Shown: positions 39,777-49,534 of the stretch, piece by piece
Layout: the number at the start of each line of letters is the position of its first letter
Position numbering within the stretch: position 1 is the first letter of the stretch
Source: Gammaproteobacteria bacterium
GTDB lineage: Bacteria; Pseudomonadota; Gammaproteobacteria; Steroidobacterales; GCA-2729495
NCBI GenBank assembly: GCA_023383705.1
Contig: JAHDYM010000003.1
Span: forward strand, 1 to 64,000
Direction of reading: 5' to 3'
DNA length: 64,000 nucleotides
Position numbers and translations under genes: made by a program
Notes under the pieces: generated by a model
Seen by the model: only the letters and a program-made list of their open reading frames with translations
The model's database searches: none
What the model was told of the DNA's origin: nothing

Positions 39777-40840
39777 GCGTTGTTGCTGACCGCAAGTCCG
39801 GGTGCGCAGAAGCCGGCTGCCAGGCAGTGGTAGCCACGCGCGGTGAAATCCCCGGCGAGCGCAGCCAGTGCCGGTGCCGATGCGCTCAGCGCGAGGCCAA
39901 AATCACCACCGCCTGCCCCTGAAGGTTTGTAGACCGCTCCATGCGTGCGGGCGATTTCGGACATGGCCAGGTGTCCCCCGCTCCAGATGCCGATATCCGT
40001 ATCCCGATCCAGTTCCTGCAGGGCCGTGCTATAGCGGTCGAGTGCGGCCAGCACCGCCGGTACATCGGCCCCTTGCCATGCCGACAGCGTCTGGCCGGCG
40101 ATCTCGCCGAGCCGGGTCATGTGCCCGGCACAGGCGTCGGCCTGCCGTGCGCGGTAGTCCTGCAGCCGGGCCAGCATGGCTGGCGTCGAGGCGCTGTTGC
40201 CCGACCAGATGGCGAGCAGGTGCAGGCCGCTGGGCCAGTCGAGCGGCGTCGTGCGTGGTCCTGCCGCGTCCGGCCCGGCTGCGATGCTGATCACGCCACC
40301 GGCTACGGCAGTCGCCACATCGATGCCGCTGCCGCTGCCACCCTGCAGTTTCCGGTGGGCGGCACAGCAGAGCGCGATGAGTTCCTCCTGTTCCGGCCTT
40401 GCCGCGTTGGCATGCTCGAGGAGGACGGCCATCAGCGCGACCAGTACGGCGGCACTTGAACCCAGCCCGAGCTTGCTGCGCTGGCCGGCTGCATCCTTGC
40501 GGTGAAAGGCGGCCGTGTCGAGTTCGATCCGGCAGGCCGGAAGCCTGGCCGGCCACAGGCCGTGCGCAGCGAGCGTGGCGATACAGGACTCCAGCGGCAG
40601 GCCGAGCGCGCCAGGTGATTTGCCCAGCCAGCGCGGTGCGCCGCCCGCATCCAGCCGGAAGCCGAAGCACTCGCCGGTGTCCGGGATGCGCAGTTCGCTG
40701 TCGGGTCCCGGTAGCGGTTCCAGTCTGGCGATTGCCGGGACATTCACCGCCACGGCGATGCCGGGTGCGCCGCAGAGCACGGCGTACTCGCCGACGATGA
40801 CGAGTTTGCCGGGTGCCCGGGCCTCAATCACCGGCAGCAC
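39764..40840 (-). CDS. GHMP kinase, phosphomevalonate kinase-like
   Basis: IEARAPGKLVIVGEYAVLCGAPGIAVAV, KLGLGSSAAVLVAL, KPSGAGGGDFGLAL; GTG start. Confidence 0.85.
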   Translation of the reverse strand: MLPVIEARAPGKLVIVGEYAVLCGAPGIAVAVNVPAIARLEPLPGPDSELRIPDTGECFGFRLDAGGAPRWLGKSPGALGLPLESCIATLAAHGLWPARLPACRIELDTAAFHRKDAAGQRSKLGLGSSAAVLVALMAVLLEHANAARPEQEELIALCCAAHRKLQGGSGSGIDVATAVAGGVISIAAGPDAAGPRTTPLDWPSGLHLLAIWSGNSASTPAMLARLQDYRARQADACAGHMTRLGEIAGQTLSAWQGADVPAVLAALDRYSTALQELDRDTDIGIWSGGHLAMSEIARTHGAVYKPSGAGGGDFGLALSASAPALAALAGDFTARGYHCLAAGFCAPGLAVSNNAQPR

Positions 40841-41795
40841 GCAGTCGCGCTCCTGCGCCGAGCGGGCTGCGCAGTATCTGGCGTACGCCGTCGATGGCGC
40901 CGAGCGCAGCGGCCACGTCGCCGGCGGCTGCCGGCAGGCAGACGGCCTTGAGCTGCGGCCCCGCATCGATGGTGAAGAACACCGGTACCCCGCCGGCACG
41001 CAGCTCGCGGACCCGCAGCAGGCAGGCCAGGGTGGCCGGCGTCCAGTAGATCAGCGGTGGCCGCGTGCTCAGCATCACCGCGTGCATCTTCAGGCAGTTG
41101 TGCTCGGACAGTTCGGCCAGTGCGGAGAAGTCCCGGTTCCGGACCGCGGCGATGCCGGCCTCTAGGTCGGCCGCGTGGCTTCCCACCCAGGCCGGATAGT
41201 AGGGTGAGGTCTGCTCGCTCAGCGTCATGCCCTGCCGCGAGCTGATGGCCTTCTGGCCGGTGGCGGTTACCGCCACGACGATTTCCAGCGGCCAGTCAGC
41301 CGGCGTTGCCAGCTGCGTGCAAACGGTGGTGGCAGCCTGGTTTTTCAGCAACACGATGCCGCCTGCCAGCGAGCGCGCTGCCGACCCGGAACCGGTGCGC
41401 GCGATCTCGGCCAGCCGCGCCGCCGGCAGGCGCAGGCCGAGGGCGCCGGCCGCGGCCACCAGCAGGGCGGCAAATCCGGAGGCCGACGAGGCCAGGCCGG
41501 CGCCGGTGGGAAAGTCGTTGCGGGACTCGACCACGGCGCCATCGCTGACCCCGGCTTCGCGGCGCAGGAGGTCGAGGCAGGCCGTGACGCGCGCCGAGGT
41601 TTCGGCATCCTCGCGTCCGTCCAGCAATACCCGGTCGCCCTGCCTGCCCGCCTCGAAACGCACCAGGGTCTCGGTGCTGAGTCCGCCCAGCACCAGGGAC
41701 AGTGAGCCGGTGGCGGGCAGGTTGCCGACGATGGCGCGTTTCCCCCAGTACTTGATGAGCGCCACGTTGGGGTGGGCTATCGCGACCGCTTGCAT
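40824..41795 (-). CDS. mvaD: Diphosphomevalonate decarboxylase
   Basis: AIAHPNVALIKYWGKR..NDFPTGAGLASSASGFAAL..TIDAGPQLKAVCL. Confidence 0.95.
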   Translation of the reverse strand: MQAVAIAHPNVALIKYWGKRAIVGNLPATGSLSLVLGGLSTETLVRFEAGRQGDRVLLDGREDAETSARVTACLDLLRREAGVSDGAVVESRNDFPTGAGLASSASGFAALLVAAAGALGLRLPAARLAEIARTGSGSAARSLAGGIVLLKNQAATTVCTQLATPADWPLEIVVAVTATGQKAISSRQGMTLSEQTSPYYPAWVGSHAADLEAGIAAVRNRDFSALAELSEHNCLKMHAVMLSTRPPLIYWTPATLACLLRVRELRAGGVPVFFTIDAGPQLKAVCLPAAAGDVAAALGAIDGVRQILRSPLGAGARLRAAGD

Positions 41796-41891
41796 CGTGG
41801 ATCCTGTACCCCTGAAAAAAAGATTATAGCCCCGGGGAATAGCCGGCTTCCGCGCAAGCCACTATCCTGCGCGGAAAAGGAAGCAGCAAAC

Positions 41892-42785
41892 ATGACATTC
41901 AACGACCGGGTAGATACCTACATCAAACGCATCGAGACGGCGCTCGACCACTGGCTGCCTGCCGAACGCGTGGCGCCGACCGTCCTGCACCAGGCCATGC
42001 GTTACTCCGCGCTGGGCGGTGGCAAGCGGATCCGGCCGCTGCTGGTCTATGCGGCGGGCGAGGCGCTCGGCGTCGCCCCGGAAATGCTCGACGCACCGGC
42101 CGTCGCCATCGAGCTGATGCACACCTTCTCGCTGATCCATGATGACCTGCCGGCCATGGACGACGATGACCTGCGGCGTGGCCGTCCGACGGCGCATCGC
42201 GCCTTCGACGAGGCCACCGCAATCCTCGCGGCCGATGCCATGCAGCCGCTGGCTTTCACGGTACTCGCCACCCATCCGGCACTGCGCGACCACCCGGCAA
42301 TCCAGGTCCGGCTGGTTGCCCTGCTGGCCGATGCCTGTGGCTCGAGTGGCATGACCGGTGGACAGTCGATGGACATGGCGGCGGAAGGCAGGCGGCTGGA
42401 TGCCGCCGAGCTCGAGCACATCTACCGGCTGAAGACCGGCTACCTGCTGCGGGCCAGTGTCCTGTCTGCCGCCTACTGCCGTCCGGAGCTGCCGCTGGCC
42501 ACGCTGCATGCGCTCGAACGTTTCGTTGATGCGCTCGGGCTGGCCTTCCAGGTGCGCGACGACATCCTCGATATCGAAGGCACCACGGCGGAAACCGGCA
42601 AGACCGGCGGTTCCGACCAGGCCAGCGACAAGGCCACCTACCCGCGCCTGTTCGGCATGGCCGAGGCACGCGCACGCGCCGATGAACTCCTGCAGCAAGC
42701 GATGGCTGCGATCGCCGATGCCGGACCGTCCTACGATGGACTGCGCTGGGCGGCGCGCTATATCGTCCTGCGACAGCGTGCCTAG
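41892..42785 (+). CDS. ispA: Polyprenyl synthetase (farnesyl/geranyl diphosphate synthase-like)
   Basis: GGGKRIRPLLVYAAGEALG, HTFSLIHDDLPAMDDDDLRRGRPTAH, FQVRDDILDIEG. Confidence 0.93.
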   Translation: MTFNDRVDTYIKRIETALDHWLPAERVAPTVLHQAMRYSALGGGKRIRPLLVYAAGEALGVAPEMLDAPAVAIELMHTFSLIHDDLPAMDDDDLRRGRPTAHRAFDEATAILAADAMQPLAFTVLATHPALRDHPAIQVRLVALLADACGSSGMTGGQSMDMAAEGRRLDAAELEHIYRLKTGYLLRASVLSAAYCRPELPLATLHALERFVDALGLAFQVRDDILDIEGTTAETGKTGGSDQASDKATYPRLFGMAEARARADELLQQAMAAIADAGPSYDGLRWAARYIVLRQRA

Positions 42786-42819
42786 TATGCTGGCCCCTGT
42801 CTGAAGGCTCGCGAACGGG

Positions 42820-44490
42820 ATGTATACCAGTTTCTTTGGTCTGAACGAGAAGCCATTCTCGATCACGCCTGATCCGCGCTACCTCTACATGAGCGAGAGG
42901 CATGCGGAGGCGCTCGCGCACCTGATCTACGGTGTCCGGGAAAGCGGCGGCTTCATCCAGCTGACCGGCGAGGTCGGCACCGGCAAGACCACCCTCGTGC
43001 GCAGCCTGCTGCAACAGTTGCCCGAGTTCGCCGATGTCGCCGTTGTGCTCAATTCGCAGCTGTCACGCGTCGAGTTCCTGGGTGCGATCTGCGAGGAGCT
43101 GCATGTCGAACTCCCCGAGCAGCGCAACAGCATCAAGGCGCTCACCGATGTCCTCAACAGCTTCCTGCTGCGCAACCACGCGCTCGGGCGCCGGACCATC
43201 CTGATCGTCGACGAGGCACAGAACCTCCGTCCGGAAGTGCTGGAGCAGGTGCGGCTGCTGACCAATCTCGAGACAGCCAAGCAGAAGCTGCTGCAGATCA
43301 TCCTGATCGGCCAGCCGGAGCTGCGTGAGCAGCTGGCACGCAACGACATGCGCCAGCTGGCGCAGCGGATCACCGGCCGTTACCACCTCGAGCCCCTGAG
43401 CAGCGACGAAACCAGCGCGTACATCGATCACCGGCTGAAGGTCGCCGGGGCCATCGGCCCGATCTTCACGCCTGCCGCCAAGCGCATGCTGTTTCGCCAC
43501 TCGGGTGGCGTGCCGCGCATGATCAACGTGATCGCCGACCGGGCATTGCTCGGCGGCTATACCGGGGATACGCAGCAGATCACGCCGCAGCTGGTGCGCG
43601 AGGCCGTGCGCGAAGTCTATGGCCAGCCGCAGGCCGGCTTCGACTGGCGGCGGCCGTGGTGGGCGCATCCGGGTGGCCTGCTCGGCGCCGGTATCGCCGG
43701 CTTGCTGATCGTGCTCGCCTCGGGATTCGCGGGCATGCAGTGGTGGCGCGCGAATCGTGCGCAGGAGCAGCCCGTTGCGGTTGCCGTCGCGCCTGCGCCG
43801 GTGCCAGTTCAGTCGCCCGGGGTCGCGGAGCTGCCGGCCACCGGCGCCGGCAGCGAGGTGCCACCGGTGCCGCTCGGGGCGCTGCTCGATGACAGCGCCG
43901 GCAGGACCGGCACGGACATCGCTTTCGGCGAGCTCTTCCGCCTCTGGAATGTCGATCTGCAAGGTGATTCGCGGCGTCCCTGCGTGCAGGCCGAGGAGCG
44001 TGGCCTGCATTGCCTGTACCAGCGTGGCACGCTGGAGCAGGTTCGCACGCTCGGCCGCCCGGTGATCCTGACGCTGCGCGATACCGCGAGCAATCCGCAC
44101 CAGGTGGTGCTCACCGGCATCGGCGACCGCACGGCAACGCTGAATATCAATGGCGCCGAGTACCGCGTCGACAGCCAGGAGCTGGCGAGGTTCTGGTTTG
44201 GCGAGTACCTGCTGCTGTGGCGACCGCAGACCGAAGCGGTAAACGCCTTCCTGCCCGGCATGCGCGATCCGGGCGTGCGCTGGTTGCGAGACAGCCTCGC
44301 GGTGATCCAGGGTAGCCCCGTCGATCCCCCCGATTCCGAGCTGTATGACGAGGGGCTCGCCAGCCGGGTGCGCGACTACCAGCGCGACCGTCAGTTGCCG
44401 GTGGATGGCATTGCCGGGCTGGCGACACAGGCCGCGATCAATACCGAAGTCGGCAGCGGCGACATGCCGCGGCTGGCGCAGACCGACTAG
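42820..44490 (+). CDS. ExeA/GspA-like AAA ATPase with TM and peptidoglycan-binding domain
   Basis: MYTSFFGLNEKPFSITPDPRYLYMSERHAEALAHLIYGV; GEVGTGKTTLVR; C-terminal PG_binding-like. Confidence 0.9.
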   Translation: MYTSFFGLNEKPFSITPDPRYLYMSERHAEALAHLIYGVRESGGFIQLTGEVGTGKTTLVRSLLQQLPEFADVAVVLNSQLSRVEFLGAICEELHVELPEQRNSIKALTDVLNSFLLRNHALGRRTILIVDEAQNLRPEVLEQVRLLTNLETAKQKLLQIILIGQPELREQLARNDMRQLAQRITGRYHLEPLSSDETSAYIDHRLKVAGAIGPIFTPAAKRMLFRHSGGVPRMINVIADRALLGGYTGDTQQITPQLVREAVREVYGQPQAGFDWRRPWWAHPGGLLGAGIAGLLIVLASGFAGMQWWRANRAQEQPVAVAVAPAPVPVQSPGVAELPATGAGSEVPPVPLGALLDDSAGRTGTDIAFGELFRLWNVDLQGDSRRPCVQAEERGLHCLYQRGTLEQVRTLGRPVILTLRDTASNPHQVVLTGIGDRTATLNINGAEYRVDSQELARFWFGEYLLLWRPQTEAVNAFLPGMRDPGVRWLRDSLAVIQGSPVDPPDSELYDEGLASRVRDYQRDRQLPVDGIAGLATQAAINTEVGSGDMPRLAQTD

Positions 44491-44522
44491 CCCGGACCAG
44501 ACAAGCAGGGGCAGGCGAGCAA

Positions 44523-45224
44523 ATGTCATTCATCCTGGATGCACTCAGAAAGAGCGATGCCGAGCGCCAGCGCGGGGCTGCGCCGGGGCTGGCGGATGTG
44601 CGCTATGCGACCAGCCGCCGTCGCAATGTCTGGATCCCGTTGCTGGCGCTGGTACTCACGCTCAACATCGGGTTCATGGCCTGGCAATGGTATGCCGGGC
44701 AGGGGAAGCCAGCGCCGGTTGCAGTCGTGGAGCCGGCGGTCGCGCCCGATGCCGTGGCGCCTGCGGCTCAGGCCACAGCCCCGGTCAGCACACCTGCCGC
44801 GGCACCGGAAGTCCGCGCGCTGGCGCGCGAGACGGTGCCGGCCGAGCCGGTGGCCGTGCCCGAGGTGCAGAGCGATCTGCCCGGGCCCGCACCGGTCGCG
44901 CAGCAGGCAGCAGTGCCGGCAGCTCCACCCGTCATCGCGGTACCGCCAGTGGCAGCGCCGCCGGCCACGCCCTCGAAGATCATCGCTGATCCCGCGCTGC
45001 CGACCCTCGATCAGCTGCTCGGTGCCGGCGTCATAGAGCTGCCGCCGCTCAACCTCGACCTGCTGGTTTACAACGAGTCGGCTGCCGTGCGCTTTGTGGT
45101 CATCAATGGCCGCAAGTACCGCGAAGGCGCACAGCTCACCGAGGGCCCGACCCTCGAAAGCATCACGCCGGAGAACGTGATCCTGACGAGTCGGGGGCAG
45201 CGCTTCAGCCTCGATCGCAAGTGA
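44523..45224 (+). CDS. General secretion pathway protein B-like
   Basis: MSFILDALRKSDAERQRG; C-terminal RFVVINGRKYREGAQLTEGPTLESITPENVILTSRGQRFSL. Confidence 0.87.
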   Translation: MSFILDALRKSDAERQRGAAPGLADVRYATSRRRNVWIPLLALVLTLNIGFMAWQWYAGQGKPAPVAVVEPAVAPDAVAPAAQATAPVSTPAAAPEVRALARETVPAEPVAVPEVQSDLPGPAPVAQQAAVPAAPPVIAVPPVAAPPATPSKIIADPALPTLDQLLGAGVIELPPLNLDLLVYNESAAVRFVVINGRKYREGAQLTEGPTLESITPENVILTSRGQRFSLDRK

Positions 45225-47050
45225 GCAGCCGGCCGCCACCGCGCATTGCCTACCTGGATGGACGCCGCCTGCAGCGCCTGCTGCTGGCGGGCATCGCCCG
45301 GCTGGCCGGTGAGCGCCGGCACCTCGACCGCCTCAATGTCTTTCCGGTACCGGACGGCGATACCGGCACCAACCTCGCGCTGACCTTCGGCGCCGTGGGC
45401 GAAGCCGTCGCCGCGGCCACCACGCGCCACGCCGGCGAACTGCTGGCGGTGGCCGCCGATGCCGCGCTGGATGGTGCGCGCGGCAACTCCGGCGCGATCT
45501 TTGCCGCCTATCTGCAGGGCATGGCCAGTGCGCTCGCCAGCCATGCGCGGCTGGAGCTGCCGGCACTCGCCGGCGCGCTGGCCACGGCCGAGCAGTCTGC
45601 CCGGCAGGCGCTGCAGAACCCGGTCGAAGGCACGGTGTTGACGGTGATGCGCGATATCGCCACGGCAACCGAGCCGCAGCGGCTGCCGCCGGGTGCGGAT
45701 TTCGCGCAGCTGATGGGCAGCCTGCTCCTCCATGCCCGCGCCGCCGTGGCTGGCACGCGCAGTACGCGCGAAGAGATGCGCGCGGCCGGCGTCGAGGATG
45801 CCGGTGCGCTCGGCCTGTTGCTGCTCTTTGAAGGGATGGCCGAGGCGCTGCAACCCGGGCTCGCGCCGCGCGTCGAGTTCAGCAGCGATGCGGATATCGC
45901 CCGGCATGCGCACGCCGGCGGTGCGCATGGCGCTTCGGATGCTGGCCGCTACTGCACCGAGTGCCTCGTCACCGGCAGCGGCATCGACCAGGCAGCCCTG
46001 CGCGGGGAGCTTGCGCAGCTCGGCAGCAGCGTCGTGGTCATCGGCAACATCACCAGGCTGCGGCTGCACGTGCACGTCAGCGCGCCGCAGCAGGTGTTCA
46101 GCCTGGCCCGGCGCTACGGCGTGGTCAGTGCCGAGAAGGCCGATGACATGCTGCGCCAGGAACGCACGCTGCAGGCAAAGGACCGCCGCGTTGCCATCGT
46201 CACCGATTCCGCGGCGGACCTGCCTGCCGCTGTCTGCGATGAGCTCGGTATCCAGATGGTGCCCCTGCGGGTCATCTTCGGCACCGAGAGTCACCTGGAC
46301 AAGGTCGGCCTGCAGCCGGCGGAATTTTTCGCCGAGCTGGCCCGCAATCCGGAGCATCCGCGCACTTCCCAGCCCTCGCCGGGCGATTTCCGCCGCGTTC
46401 TCGAGTTGCTCTGCTCGCACTTCGAGCATGTGCTGGTGATCTGCCTCGATGCGCGCCTCAGCGGCACGCATCAGGCGGCGGTCGCCGCGGCCGGGCGCAG
46501 TGGCCGGCCCGGACAGGTGTGCGTGCTCGACAGCCGCAACGTGTCGGCAGGACTCGGACTGGTGGTGCGGTCCGCGGCTGAAGCAGCCGGCAGCGGCGCT
46601 GATCCGGCCGGCGTGACGGCGGCGGCCATGCGCGCGATCGAAAACACCCGCACCTACGGCCTGATCCCCGACCTGCGCCATGCGCTGCGCGGCGGACGGA
46701 TTCCGCCGGCCTGGCGCTGGCTCGGCAGCTGGTTGCCGGTGGGCTTTGTGCTCGGTCTCGACGCTGGCCGCATACGCATGCGTGGCCTGAAGACGCGCAG
46801 CGGTGACCAGGTTGCGGCCTTGCTGAAACCGGCCTTGCGCGATATCGCGGCGCTATCGCCCGGGGCATCGCCGCGCGTACGCCTGCTGATCGCGCATGCG
46901 GCGGCGCCGGAGCTTGCCGAGGCGATGCGCGCGCGGTGCCTCGCGCAGTTCCCGGCCGTGGAGTCGATCGAAGTCACCGAGCTGGGTCCGGCAATCGGCG
47001 TACATGGCGGACCGGGCACCCTGGCGCTGGCCGTGCAGCGCTGTGCCTAG
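45221..47050 (+). CDS. DAK2(DhaL-like)-DegV fusion protein
   Basis: NVFPVPDGDTGTNLALT (DAK2) and RVAIVTDSAADLPAAVCDELGIQMVPLRVIFG (DegV) in one ORF. Confidence 0.9.
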   Translation: MSSRPPPRIAYLDGRRLQRLLLAGIARLAGERRHLDRLNVFPVPDGDTGTNLALTFGAVGEAVAAATTRHAGELLAVAADAALDGARGNSGAIFAAYLQGMASALASHARLELPALAGALATAEQSARQALQNPVEGTVLTVMRDIATATEPQRLPPGADFAQLMGSLLLHARAAVAGTRSTREEMRAAGVEDAGALGLLLLFEGMAEALQPGLAPRVEFSSDADIARHAHAGGAHGASDAGRYCTECLVTGSGIDQAALRGELAQLGSSVVVIGNITRLRLHVHVSAPQQVFSLARRYGVVSAEKADDMLRQERTLQAKDRRVAIVTDSAADLPAAVCDELGIQMVPLRVIFGTESHLDKVGLQPAEFFAELARNPEHPRTSQPSPGDFRRVLELLCSHFEHVLVICLDARLSGTHQAAVAAAGRSGRPGQVCVLDSRNVSAGLGLVVRSAAEAAGSGADPAGVTAAAMRAIENTRTYGLIPDLRHALRGGRIPPAWRWLGSWLPVGFVLGLDAGRIRMRGLKTRSGDQVAALLKPALRDIAALSPGASPRVRLLIAHAAAPELAEAMRARCLAQFPAVESIEVTELGPAIGVHGGPGTLALAVQRCA

Positions 47051-47820
47051 TCGCGGATCCGCGTGCCCCGTTCCAGCAGCACGACGCAGACGACAAACAG
47101 CACGACCATGCTCACCAGCATCATGGCGAAGGCCGCACCGATATCGATGTCGGATACGCCGAGCATGCCGTAGCGGAAGGCGTTCACGATGTACAGGATC
47201 GGGTTGAGCTTCGACAGCTGTTGTGCGAGGTCCGGCAGCAGCGTGATCGAGTAGAACACGCCGCCGAGATAGGTCAGCGGCTGCAGCACGAAGGACGGGA
47301 TGATCGAGATGTCGTCGAAATGCTGCGCGAGGATGCCGTTGACCAGGCCCGCCAGCGAGAAGATGGCGGCGCACAGCAGGAATACCGCGGCCGTGACCAG
47401 CGGATGCACGAGCGGCAGCGGCGTGAACAGCCGCGCGACCACCGCAACCATCAGTCCCACCAGGATGCCGCGCACGATGCCGCCGACCATGTGTCCGAGC
47501 GCAATCGTTGCCGCCGACATCGGTGCGACCAGCATTTCTTCCAGGTGCCGGTGGATCTTCGCCGAAAAGAAGGAGGACACCACGTTGCCGTAGGCGTTGG
47601 TGATCACCGCCATCATGATCAGGCCGGGCGCTATGTATTGCGGGTAATCGAAGCCGTCCATCCGGCCGATGCGCGCGCCGATCAGTTCGCCAAAGATCAG
47701 GAAATACAGGCCCATGTTGATGGCCGGCGGCAAGACCGTCTGCAGCCAGATGCGCACGACCCGCACGTACTCCTTGCGCGACAGGGTGGCGAGCGCAACT
47801 GCCTGTTGCCGCAGGCTCAT
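47047..47820 (-). CDS. ABC-2 type transporter permease
   Basis: KEYVRVVRIWLQTVLPPAINMGLYFLIFGELIGARIG; 6-TM pattern. Confidence 0.92.
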   Translation of the reverse strand: MSLRQQAVALATLSRKEYVRVVRIWLQTVLPPAINMGLYFLIFGELIGARIGRMDGFDYPQYIAPGLIMMAVITNAYGNVVSSFFSAKIHRHLEEMLVAPMSAATIALGHMVGGIVRGILVGLMVAVVARLFTPLPLVHPLVTAAVFLLCAAIFSLAGLVNGILAQHFDDISIIPSFVLQPLTYLGGVFYSITLLPDLAQQLSKLNPILYIVNAFRYGMLGVSDIDIGAAFAMMLVSMVVLFVVCVVLLERGTRIRD

Positions 47821-48767
47821 GGCCGCGCGGCCTCCGAGCGCCGGTCCGGTGCCTTGTCCCTGCGTTCGGTTAGCGTCACGAACAGTTCTTCCAGGCGGTT
47901 GGCCTTGTTGCGCAGGCTGATCACCTGCAGCCCCGCTGCCGACAATTCCGCAAACAGTTCGTTGATGTGGCGCGAGCGGGGTACCGCGACCTCGATCTCG
48001 TGATCCGAGACCAGCCGGGCCGCAAAGCCCTCGAGCGCAGGCAGGGTGGCAACCGGCGTGGCCAGGCTCAGCAGGAAGTGCTCCTGCTGCAGGCGGGTCA
48101 GCACCGCGGCCATGCGGTCGTCGACGATTACCCGGCCATGATCGATGATCGCGACGTGCCGGCAGAGGTTCTCGGCTTCTTCGAGGTAGTGCGTGGTCAG
48201 GATGATGGTAGTGCCGGCGGCATTGATCTCGCGCAGGAACTCCCACATCGAGCGGCGTATCTCGATATCCACGCCGGCGGTAGGTTCGTCGAGGATCAGC
48301 AGCGCCGGTTCGTGCATCAGTGCGCGGGCAATCATCAGCCGCCGCTTCATGCCGCCGGAGAGGGTGCGCGCCGCGTCATTGCGCCGGTCCCAGAGCTGCA
48401 GCTGGCGCAGGCAGGTTTCTGCACGGCGCCGGGCGCGGCCCGGCGGCACCCCGTAGAAGCCCGCCTGGTTGACGACGATGTTGCTGACCTTGTCCCAGAG
48501 ATTGAGGTTGATCTCCTGCGGCACCACGCCGATGGCCGATTTCACGGCATTCAGTTCACGGTCGAGGTCGTGGCCGAATACGCGGACCTCGCCGCTCGTC
48601 TTGCGTACCAGCGAGGTGACGATGCCGATCAGGCTGGTCTTGCCCGCGCCGTTGGGGCCGAGCAGGGCGCAGAAGTCACCGCGCGGGACGTCAAGATCGA
48701 TGCCGTCCAGCGCCCGTACGCCGCTGGCGTAGACCTTGACGAGCTGGCGGACGGACAGGGCGTGCAT
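47817..48767 (-). CDS. ABC transporter ATP-binding protein
   Basis: LLGPNGAGKTSLIGIV, LSGGMKRRLMIARALMHEPALLILDEP. Confidence 0.95.
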   Translation of the reverse strand: MHALSVRQLVKVYASGVRALDGIDLDVPRGDFCALLGPNGAGKTSLIGIVTSLVRKTSGEVRVFGHDLDRELNAVKSAIGVVPQEINLNLWDKVSNIVVNQAGFYGVPPGRARRRAETCLRQLQLWDRRNDAARTLSGGMKRRLMIARALMHEPALLILDEPTAGVDIEIRRSMWEFLREINAAGTTIILTTHYLEEAENLCRHVAIIDHGRVIVDDRMAAVLTRLQQEHFLLSLATPVATLPALEGFAARLVSDHEIEVAVPRSRHINELFAELSAAGLQVISLRNKANRLEELFVTLTERRDKAPDRRSEAARP

Positions 48768-48789
48768 GGGCGCGCATTGTGCCTGTCCT

Positions 48790-49440
48790 TCAGTGCTTTG
48801 TAGCGGGCCAGGACGGGCTTCCATGCAGCGGCACGCGCTGCACCAGCGTGAGCTGGACCGCCGACAGGCGCGTGATGGCCATCAGCTGCGTGTCGCCGCT
48901 CGCCGCCGCCCGCAGCAGGTCCGGCCACAGCCGCGGATGCCGGCAGAAGCGCGCCTCCAGGTGTTCAGTGGCCATGACGGCTGCCCGCTGCAGCTCGCCA
49001 AAGGGGGCCGCCGCCAGGCCATCGAGATCGTGCAGGCCCGGGCCCATGCACAACACCGCCAGCAAACGGTCCTCGCGGGCGGTGTGCCAGAGCCAGGCGA
49101 GCAATGAGGCGGCGAAGAGCCGCGAGGCTTCTGCCAGCGGGGCCGGCATCGGTGCCGGCCGCTGCCCGGCCGGTTCGGCGACGCCGCGGGCAGGGCGGGT
49201 GGGCGGCAGGACGCTGAAACTGGCCAGCAGGCAGGGCGTACGGGCGATGTTGTCGAGCTGGGCCGGACTCAACCCGGCCAGACGCTGGCGCAGCGGTGCT
49301 GCCAGCCCGAACACCTCCGGTTCCCGGGCGCCATCCCGGAGCAGTTCCAGAAATTCCCGATTCAAGCCGTACAGCTCCGCCCCCCGCCGCGTTTCAGGCC
49401 ATTTTGCGGTCATTTTTTGCATTCCAATAGCAGCTGACAT
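48790..49440 (-). CDS. FlhD-like protein (N-terminal similarity) with long C-terminal extension
   Basis: ELYGLNREFLELLRDGAREPEVFGLAAPLRQRLAGLSPAQLDNIARTPCLLASFSV matches the FlhD pattern. Confidence 0.6.
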   Translation of the reverse strand: MSAAIGMQKMTAKWPETRRGAELYGLNREFLELLRDGAREPEVFGLAAPLRQRLAGLSPAQLDNIARTPCLLASFSVLPPTRPARGVAEPAGQRPAPMPAPLAEASRLFAASLLAWLWHTAREDRLLAVLCMGPGLHDLDGLAAAPFGELQRAAVMATEHLEARFCRHPRLWPDLLRAAASGDTQLMAITRLSAVQLTLVQRVPLHGSPSWPATKH

Positions 49441-49452
49441 AACTACTATATG

Positions 49453-49529
49453 TGGTCCAAAATAACCAGATAAACAGAAAATATATTCAGTTTTGATCCA
49501 AAACGACCAAATATGGTCAAAAACGGGGG
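49453..49529. promoter_or_regulatory. AT-rich divergent regulatory region with direct repeats
   Basis: TGGTCCAAAATAACCA (49453), TGATCCAAAACGACCA (49494), TGGTCAAAAACGGGGG (49514). Confidence 0.6.
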
Positions 49530-49534
49530 TATAT

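Noticed and set aside
47967-48803. 278-aa ORF antisense to the ABC ATPase gene
   Set aside because: Antisense GC artefact; the minus-strand frame has Walker A, signature and Walker B motifs.
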